Of a DNA stretch of 64,000 nt, positions 13,701 through 22,700 are shown in pieces; the stretch's first letter is position 1; the number at the start of each line of letters is the position of its first letter. A program made the translations under genes and the position numbers. The stretch comes from Ectocarpus siliculosus (Eukaryota > Sar > Phaeophyceae > Ectocarpales > Ectocarpaceae), in contig FN649740.1 in assembly GCA_000310025.1 (NCBI GenBank), positions 1,916,136-1,980,135 of the forward strand, written 5' to 3'. The notes under the pieces were generated by a model. It did not search any database. It was given only the letters and a program-made list of their open reading frames with translations, and had not been told where the DNA came from.

Positions 13701-16700
13701 CGCTTGGCCACCTTTCTCTCCCGGCTACCACCCACCGAAGAGGACGAAGGCGCCGGGGGTCGACGCGATGCTCCAGCCGAGCTCCAGCCAGACTCCTCGC
13801 CCGAGCTACCAGGACCACTCTCCCGACTCGGTTGCGCCTGCTTGACACGACCCGGCGCCGGCTGCTGGAACACATAGGAAGCCTCTAAAGGCGGACCGCT
13901 GCAGCCAGGGTACACCACCGGAGCAGTGGCACGGGCGTTGGCTGTCCGCATCCCAGCGAGGAAACGGCCGGCCAGATCCCGAAGATCCAGACGGGAGGTG
14001 TTGGCCACATCCACCGCCGCCTGTATGGTGGCGGCCGCCGGCAACGCGATGGCCACTTCCGTGGCCAAGTCCCTGACCGATTGGCTATCTTCAGGAAGGA
14101 AGTTGAACTGCTGGTACTGCGCAACATCGGCTAGCTTAGCCGGGGTGAACCTGTAATCACCTGGCTCGAACGCGATGAAGCCACGTCGCGACGACGAGGA
14201 GCGGGTGACCGGGCTGGTCGAAGCTGCAGCCGCATACGTTCGAGACGAAGCGGCAGAGGTGGTCGGTGCCGAGGCAGCTCGCCTGCCGATTCCCGAGGAG
14301 CGGGACGATCTCGCCGACGCAGAATTCCACCAGGAAGTCTCCGTCCGAGAGGAGGAGCTCAGGCTCCTCCGAGCGACGCGCGCTTCGAATGCGAAGCAGA
14401 TCATCGACCTCGAGGCACTTCAAAAGAAGTGCGAACAGCAGAGGAGTCAACTGGCCGCCACCTTGACGGCAGACCGGCGCCAGGAGGACGCGCCCGTCGA
14501 AGCGGGCCGTAAGGCCGGCAAACGACGGGAGCAGGACCTCCGCGAACGACCGGTCGTTCGCGGCCAGTTGACTCCTCTGCTGTTCGCACTTCTTTTGAAG
14601 TGCCTCGAGGTCGATGATCTGCTTCGCATTCGAAGCGCGCGTCGCTCGGAGGAGCCTGAGCTCCTCCTCTCGGACGGAGACTTCCTGGTGGAATTCTGCG
14701 TCGGCGAGATCGTCCTGGGCCTGTCGGGCGGCCGCCCGGTCAGCATCGACGGCGGCGCCGCTCGTCATGCGAACGGCGTCCGTCCAAGCGGTCGAGCGCG
14801 CATCCGCGGACATGACGTCCCACAGGGCTGCGGGGACCCACCGCGGGCAGGAGAGAGGTGCAGCCGTGGCCGGAGCCGTGGCCGGAGCCGTGGCCGAAGC
14901 CGTGGCCGAAGCCGGGGGTACTGCCGAAGCAGGGGTGGCGGCCGAAGCCGAGGGCGCCGCCGAAGCAGCGGTGGTGGCCGAAGCCGAGGGCGCCGCCGAA
15001 GCAGCGGTGGTGGCCGAAGCCGAGGGTGCCGCCGAAGCAGCGGTGGTGGCCGAAGCCGAGGGGGGTAGGACCATCTAGACAGGCTCGGCCGGCCGGCCGG
15101 TGACTGCAGACCTTGTTCCGCCACCGGTGGTGGAATCCCGAAGCTCGGGAGTCGAAAGCCGAGCTGAAGATGTCGGCTCGTGCTTGGGGGCGGGAGTCGT
15201 GGTCACCATGGTGCTAAGAAGGCCGTGGAGATGGCGATTATAGCGTTCTGCGATTTCGAGACGATGCAAAGCATCAGCCGTAGCGGCACGTTCATGCGAA
15301 GAGGAAAGCATGGGGGGGGGTGGGGGCACGGCGTAAGGGTAAGGGGAAAGGGTAGGGGCAGAGGGTACTGCTGAAACAACCGAGGTCGCAGCTAGGGGCG
15401 CCGAAGCAGGAGCTAGCATGGCAGAGTCGGTCGAAACGGTAGGATCGAAACCCGCCGTGTGAACACGTGAATCTGTGGAAAATGCGAGCAGAGGCGTATC
15501 TACTGGCATGGAAACAGCGGTGTTTACAGCAGCCGAAGCCGCTGACACAGGGTTCTGTGTGGAAGTAGTGTGGGCGGGGAAAGGGGCAGACGACACTGTA
15601 CGCAGGGTCGAAACGGTGCGAAGAGGCGGAGCTGCAGGAATAATAGCATCGCCAGCAGTCGAAACTGTGGGCAGGGGCGGAGTTAATGGAATGGGCAAAA
15701 GTACACGTGCAGCAGTCGAAACCGCAGAGACAGGTGCACCAGTAGTGGGAACATGATAGGCATGTGGGTGGGCAGACGTCACAGCAGTACGCAGCGTCCA
15801 AACGGTACGCAAAGGTGGGGCAGCTAAGGCAGCAGCACCGCGAACAGTCGAAACTGTGGGTAGCGGCGGAGCTAAAGGGATGGAGGCAAACACACCTACA
15901 GCAGTCGAGACCGCAGGGACAGGCACATTAGCAGTCGAAACTGCACGTGTAGTCGAAACTACTGAAGCTAAAGCATCGGAGGCAAACGAAATGGCCTGTG
16001 AGGGCGAAACCACGGGATCAGATGCAGTAGAATCAGCCGAAAGAGCTGGGGTAGACGAGGCTACTGTGGGGAGTGTACCAGAGGCAATCGAAATCGCCCG
16101 TGTAGTCGAAACTACTGGAACAGTGGTTGGTGATGCGGCGGAATCTGCAAGCGGTGATGTCACTGAAGCAGATGCACGACGGTCACGAAGCCGTTGAGCG
16201 CGAGCCGCTGCTTGTACACGATCGCTACGAGAAGAAAAAGGGGGAATCGCCGGCACTGTATAGTCGAACTGCAACGTGCTGCGAGAAGCCGAGCGACTGG
16301 ACAAGCGTGGTACTACAGGGCCAGCAACATGGTCGAAACCGATGTCGGTCCCAAGAGCAGGGTGCTCAACGGTGGATGGGGCGAGAGGAAAATTCGAGTC
16401 GACATGTGGTTCACGCGGGAATTCAGAAAGCTCATCACCAGCAGCCGTCGAGACGGACTGCTGTTGTACACCCAAAGACACAGAGGCAAAAACCGAAGTT
16501 CCAGGTGTGGGTGCTGGCGGTTTGAGGACAGCACCCACGGGGTTAGCGTCGATCGAAGCCGGCGAGGCGAACCTCTCCCGAATGCGTTGAGCGCGAAGCT
16601 CTGACAAACGAGCGGCATCGGCAACAGGGTCAGCGGCACGAGCACCGTCCGAAGACAGCAGCAGTTGTGTGGCCTGACGGCCAGCTGCCGGGGACCCGAA

Positions 16701-19700
16701 GGTCGCTACACGGGGCGATGACACTGGCGAACGCGAACGTTCCGAATGCTCAGGACTCGCCGAAGCAGAGTCTGATGAGCCGACGCTAGGTTGAGACATA
16801 CCGATAAGCGAGGCAAAGCTAAGCTGTGGTTGGGGCGAAAGCGCAAAAAACTGCAGCAGCAGTCCAAAGCACCAAACCGCGCCAAGACACAACCAAGCCA
16901 GACAACACCGTACGAATAAGCCGACAACGCCAAGTGTAGTGGTATGCACGCGTGATGAAGTCTGGTTGACCCGTGAAGAAGAACTCACTTGTTGTTACTC
17001 TTGTAGAACAGCAGCAGCAGTAGCTGTTGCCTTGGGTATCGGTAGGAATGACACCAAGGGGCACAGGATCCTCTGCACAAGCAGGGGCTACTAGATCATG
17101 TCCCCTACTTTTTATCCTTCCGCGGAGAGTTACATCTCTCCGCGCCTTCTAGAAGGAACCAAGCCCTTCTATGTTCCGTCTACACATCTGAATCCTGTAA
17201 CATTCGACGCCAGTTCTAGTTCACATAGACTACATCTATATTTTTCCGATGGCAACCGGACGTTTTTAGAGTAGAGAATGCGTTGTTTGTACCCAGAAAA
17301 TTGACATCCCATCACATTTCGTGTTTTCACACTACTACATGTACTTCTGTGTACCCGCGTCTGATTCCCGACTTGTTCTCTCCGGCGCTGCCGCATGGAT
17401 GTATGTATATGGATCAAACCTGTGCAGAACTCTGTCATCTTCTACAGTTCAACGAGAACAGTGTGTTTACCCTCTGCTCAATTTTTCTGGCAGGAGCTCG
17501 ATCAATCAGACTGCACCGCCCTGGACATGAATGAGTTCAGGCCAATCGTGCATGGCCTCTCTATTTTGACCCGGCGGGAGGTATGGATGATGTCGCTGCC
17601 ACTACACGTACTCTTTGGCTTGCAGCAACACATCGATCGCAGGACAGACGGGCGGGAGGATGCAACTACAGTACCTACCTCTGCCAACAGCAAACGAGCA
17701 ACGAGACAACAACAATCAATGCGTGCTCCGCGATGTCATGTGCCCACCGTTGGTTCCAACAATGTTGGCACGGTTGGGTGAATCATGCTGCCGAATCGGC
17801 AACGGTGCTTGAAAATGGTCCACGAGTGCGCATATCTATCTATGTAGCGGTGCAGTGACGTTTATACCCCCGAAAGGATCGGGTAAAAACAACATGTTCT
17901 GAATGTGACAGGCGACTCGTGTCGAATAAAGTGCGAGGGTACTTAAGACTATCAGGCTCGCATGATGTACTGTTCGATGTTCGTTGCGTGTCCTCACCGA
18001 CCGTCGGTTGTGTGTGGCCTCTACTTTTTCACGCCCTTATTGCAGCTCAAGCCCCACACTTAGGAGGACGCCTCCGAGGCAACCCTACTCCTGCTGGAGG
18101 CGGTGCTATCTGTCGCCGAAAAGGAAGCGGTGAGCGACAGTGATCCATGTTGTTGACAGGGTCACAACAAATACACACACATGATATGATAGATATACTT
18201 GTAGCAATGCCAAGTGGTTGTAGGATTGTGTGGTACGTGGAATGTATTTCCAGGGTGTGTAAGGTACCCCTTTTGTATACTGCGTCGCCCCCTCGTGGTG
18301 GTGCGTGCACGCGTGCGTGCAGTCCATGTCTGTCCATGTGTCCATGTGTCCATGTTCGTTCATGTGTTCATGTGAGTCCATGTTTTTCATGTGAAGAAGA
18401 AGTCTATACAACAAGCCCAGCACATCTTTCCTCCTTGGCGCGAGTTCGCCGAGTTGCCGACACCCTATTCAACACACGTCTTGCGACAAGCTACCCCCAG
18501 TTCGGATCATCCTAACACGCTAGCGTGTGATATCACACGGGATCCCGAGGTGAGGTTAGCTAAAAGGGTTCGGCTAGAGAAGTAGATCATGGAAGCCCTC
18601 GACCTCAGCAGCTTAACTGAAGAGGACCGCCAAGCATTATCGGCGCACATCAAAGAGGAAGTGGAGAGAGGAGTACAAGAAAAAATCAAGTTTACCGAAG
18701 AGAAGCGTCCCGCATCGGGATTGTGCTTTGCGGGTGTAGGGTTCATCCGCAGGACAGCTCTCTTCACCTTTAACGGCGCATGTGCACGCTCAAAGCAAAG
18801 AGAGACAGGTGTCCGAGAGAATTGGAATGTCAACGGAACAAGACCAACAGCAGTGCGTGGTGTCCGAGAGGATTGCTGATGAGTCAACGGAACGACAGCG
18901 AAAGGCGCCATGCGTCTATCTACCTACAATAGAGTACGAAGGGCCAGCTTGGGTGCACTGGTTCATGTTGATATTTATGTTGTTGCGTTGTGTAGCCTAC
19001 GCGCGAGGGTCAAGCCTTCCTGATCATTTCTTTCATCATACTCCCCCGTCACCGTCATCCGTCTTCCCCAGCAGCCGTCCGCAGCTTGCTTTCGTAGATT
19101 CACACGACTGGAACAGGCGTTCTACGGTGTTCCAGTCTGTTCGACGATGGAACGGTGGAACATTCCTTCCCACACAAAGAACAAGTATTTTTTTCCCCCA
19201 GCGAAGACGTACTCTAGCGTGGACAAGCCCCCCGATGGAGGCGATCCCCGGCATGCTCGGCCGGCTGGAACAGCGTTAGACCCGCAACCTGAAGACCAGC
19301 CACGATCGTTGGAGGACCGTCTCGTTGAGTCCTTCGCGCGGGCAATGCGGAGGACCAACACCCCGGGGGAAGAAACCAGGGAAGTCTTACCCCCTAAGGA
19401 CACCATCCGTGTCAGTCCTGTATGTAATACATGTAGCCCCATTTACGGGTGTGTTTGATTCTAGTGGCGATGTCCAGGTTGGGGTACAGGTTTTTGAGAG
19501 CCAATTTCGAATGTTGTTGTAACACTGGAGATGCCGAGCAGCAACACCATCAGCATGCGCCTACTAAGGTCGTAGATCCGCTCAGGCACGTGATGATCTG
19601 CTCACCGTTTTACGTCTGAAGTGGTTTTGGTATATGCTTGCATGCTTGTCTTCGTCGATTTCGTTTGGGTGTGCTCCGATAAACCTACAGCACACCTTGT

Positions 19701-22700
19701 TGAGTTCTGCATACATACGCGTCATCATCATGCACATGTTTTTCCTGAAAGGTACAGCAGTAGACCCCATCAAAGGGCGTTCTATTCTTGATAAGGTTGC
19801 CAGTGATCCACACAAAACTGCGAGGTTAAATGGATATTGAGTCACGTAAGGTTGCCAGTCACCCACACAAAACTGCGAGGTTAAATTGATATTGCGTCAC
19901 GCAAGGTTGCCAGTCACCCACACAAAACTGCGAGGTTAAATGGATATTGCGTCACGTAAGGTTGACAGTCACCCACAAAACTGCGAGGTTGTATGGCTAC
20001 TACGCCACGTAAGGTTGCCAGTCACCCACAGAAACGGAAAGAATAGATGAGAGTGTCAGCGAATCCTAACCAAGCTGCTGCATATACCTTCTTGAGTGCT
20101 TTGAAGTTGATGGGAATATTTTGTCCCTCTTGTGTTAAAATATAGAGATTGATCTCCGACTCATTATTTTTGCGTTCACGTCGATAACGGGATATGCGAA
20201 GGCGTCATGAATCTTTGCACCCTCTACCGACAATGAGTTGCGTGTTATGAACAGGAGTCTGTTGCATGTCCAGCGGTAGGAGTTGTAGGGGGATACACTT
20301 GGAAATTTGGTCAGGGGTCTGTGTAACCGACAGGACTACATGGAAATGATCTCCATTTCGTACCAGAACACTGTATGCACGAAAGCAGCGCAGTGGTTGC
20401 ACACCAGTAAGAAGAAGATGTGTTGGGTTGTTGATCAGAAACACAGCTGTGTAAGCTCTAACATGGATCCAACATTGTTGTTTGCGTGACCGAGGAATAA
20501 TTAACCTTGTCAGACAAATCGCAAGAATCGTTGTGTCACTTTTACGAAAGAGGAGTAATTAACCTCAGTCGTAGATTGGCGTTCGATTTGATAGGTAACC
20601 ATGATGTCGTACAGAATGCGAAAGACAACGGTCACTGCTGCGCAGAACAGGGGGCGTATTGCAAGGTATTCTCCCCAGCAGTGCCACGTGCTAAATTGAC
20701 GCTTTGGGTGACTGATTTTGCCTGTGCCTTTCCCTTTCGGATGCGCAATCTCCCCTGCACTGCCGAGTCAATCCCCCCGGAGAGACAGCTGCACCCACCC
20801 CACCCAGGCGGATACGTGGCACCTGATGAAGCCCGAGCCGCGGCCATGCCAGCAGAAAAGGGTGGCCGCGGCAGAGGCGAGGGTGGCTACCGCGGGGAAG
20901 AAGCAGTGGCAGGAGGGATGGATGAAAGCGCTGGGGTTGATGGGCCGGCAAAAATACTTCGTGTGACCAATGGTGTGACTTTTCTTATTTCGTGTTCTCA
21001 TTGTTTTGGCTTTGGTTTGTGGTGCTTCGGCTTTGTGTTTGGTCTTTTTGAGTAAGAGGTCGAGCCTGAACGAGTAGGATTTTATTTTCGAGGTTTTCAC
21101 AGGATGTTTGGTTGTGAACAGCGATCACAACCTGAGGGAGCAGGTGGTAGAGGAGATTTTATTCTTGGAAAATTGGGATGCAGGGACTTTGAAGACCTCG
21201 AAGCAGACGTACGCTGAAGAGTTGGGGATGGAGTTTGGGGTAGAGCACGGGAAGGAAATTCCTCTTCCTGTAGGGTTGAAGCTTTCAGAGTTTGACCAAG
21301 ATGAAGAAGTGGTATCAAGGCCTTTTCGTGAGCTGATAGGATCATTGATGCGGCTGGCAACGCAAACGAGGCCAGATATCGCGAACGCAGTGAGAGCGGT
21401 AGCACGGTAGTGTGCTTCTTCCAAAGAAATTCATTGGAGAGCAGGTCTTGGTATTTTGGGGTATGTGGTAAGGACTAGTGACTTGGGTATTTCATTCAGG
21501 AGGGGTAGTGTAGCAGGGTTGAGCATGGAGGTGTTCGCAGACGCAGACTATGCAAGTAAGGCTGCCGATAGGAGGTCTGTGTCAGGAGGGTTGGTGATGT
21601 GTGGGGGGGGATGTATTTCTTGGTTTTCAAGGACGCAGAAGTACGTTACGTTAAGCACGACAGAGGCGGAGTATGTCTCCCTTGCGGATGTGATGAAGGA
21701 AGTGTTGTTTCTGAGGCAAGTATGGCGTTTCATGTTGCCGATATGCCGTGTATTCCGGTGTTCGAGGATAACCACGGGGCTATTCAGTTGGCGCAGAACC
21801 CGATTAGCAACAGTAACTCGAAGCACATCGACGTAAGGCACCACTTTATCAGGGATTTGGTATGCAGGAAGGAGATTTCGATTTTTCACGTGGAATCGGC
21901 GTATCAACATGCTGACTTCCTCACGAAGGCACTTAACGTGGGAAATTTCGAGTTTCATCGTAACTTCGTAATGAGTATGGATTAATATTTTGATGTTTGG
22001 GTTTATTTTGTGTGTGATCAAACAACTAGGGCGGCAACATTTTGCATTTTTGCCTATGGATTTTCTCAATGGATGGTGTTCTAGGCTGGGGGGCAATTAG
22101 TTCACTGAAGCTCGAAGAAGTATATCTGATATGACCGGGGATGGGAATTGATGTCTAGCCAGTGAGGCTATTGTTCTGGAGTTGAGTTGACTTTCTGAGT
22201 TTATTTTCTTGTGTTTTGGAGTTCTTGAGGATCGAAAAAGACATGGCATGGTCACAAGCAGGGGGGCTGATAGATATACTTGTAGCAATGCCAAGTGGTT
22301 GTAGGATTGTGTGGTACGTGGAATGTATTTCCAGGGTGTGCAAGGTACCCCTGTTGTATACTGCGTCGCCCCCTCATGGTGGTGCGTGCACGCGTGCGTG
22401 CAGTCCATGTCTGTCCATGTGTCCATGTGTCCATGTTCGTTCATGTGTTCATGTGAGTCCATGTTTTTCATGTGAAGAAGAAGTCTATACAACAAGCCCA
22501 GCACATCTTTCCTCCTTGGCGCGAGTTCGCCGAGTTGCCGACACCCTATTCAACACACGTCTTGCGACAAGCTACCCCCAGTTCGGATCATCCTAACATG
22601 ATACAACGTAGTTTGCGTACGTTGGGTCTGAAGTATGGCTGCTGGCTCATACCCAACAACGTTTGGAACGTTCCTGGTTTCCGCCCCCCATCACTGGCAG

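Larger units (their letters stand above)
14157..15074 (-). pseudogene. Gypsy gag N-terminal part, interrupted by an inverted duplication
   Basis: It starts MVLPPSASATTAAS directly after the TAG of ORF1 and in the same frame. Residues about 5-55 are a tandem 12-residue repeat (SASATTAASAAP). A charged helical segment follows (QDDLADAEFHQEV, then LEALQKKCEQQRSQL) and resembles the coiled-coil start of a capsid protein. At about 14459 the frame enters a short spacer and then the antisense copy of its own sequence (14458-14303). Everything after that is nonsense until the stop at 14157. The continuing Gag lies in another frame (11666-14302). Confidence 0.65.
3097..17202 (-). mobile_element. Complete 14.1-kb Ty3/gypsy chromovirus-like LTR retrotransposon with a NADAR domain
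   Basis: Two 268-bp LTRs of TG...CA form bound the element and differ at 3 positions (about 1.1%). It is flanked by the 4-bp duplication TTCG (3093-3096 and 17203-17206), or 5 bp ATTCG if the last A is counted with the flank. Coding runs on the minus strand in the order ORF1, Gag, NADAR, protease, RT, RNase H, Ser/Pro linker, integrase, chromodomain, Tudor-like module. This order is that of Ty3/gypsy (Metaviridae-type) elements, but 14 kb is very long for the class. The frame is broken in gag, before NADAR, between protease and RT, and inside the RT-RNase H link, so this copy is probably not autonomous. It lies antisense in intron 5 of the USP gene. Confidence 0.95.
18187..22598 (+). mobile_element. 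4.4-kb Ty1/copia element, degenerate and probably non-autonomous
   Basis: 331-bp LTRs (18187-18517 and 22268-22598) of TG...CA form differ at 3 positions (about 0.9%). The 5-bp duplication TGATA flanks both ends (18182-18186 and 22599-22603). A purine run (agcagggggg) just inside the 3' LTR is a good polypurine tract. Only the 3' end of pol is recognisable (21108-21985). The protease, integrase and most of RT are missing and replaced by unrelated sequence including a 55-bp minisatellite. It lies in sense orientation in intron 6 of the USP gene and must have moved with help from a full copy, since the LTRs are nearly identical. Confidence 0.92.

Noticed and set aside
14175-15068. Plus-strand ORF of 297 residues across gag
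   Set aside because: It exists only because of the inverted duplication and the antisense of the Ala/Ser repeat; its recognisable peptide is the gag peptide read from the inverted arm.
18187-22598. CRISPR-like array in the 55-bp repeats
   Set aside because: Units are contiguous without spacers and lie within a retrotransposon in a eukaryotic genome.
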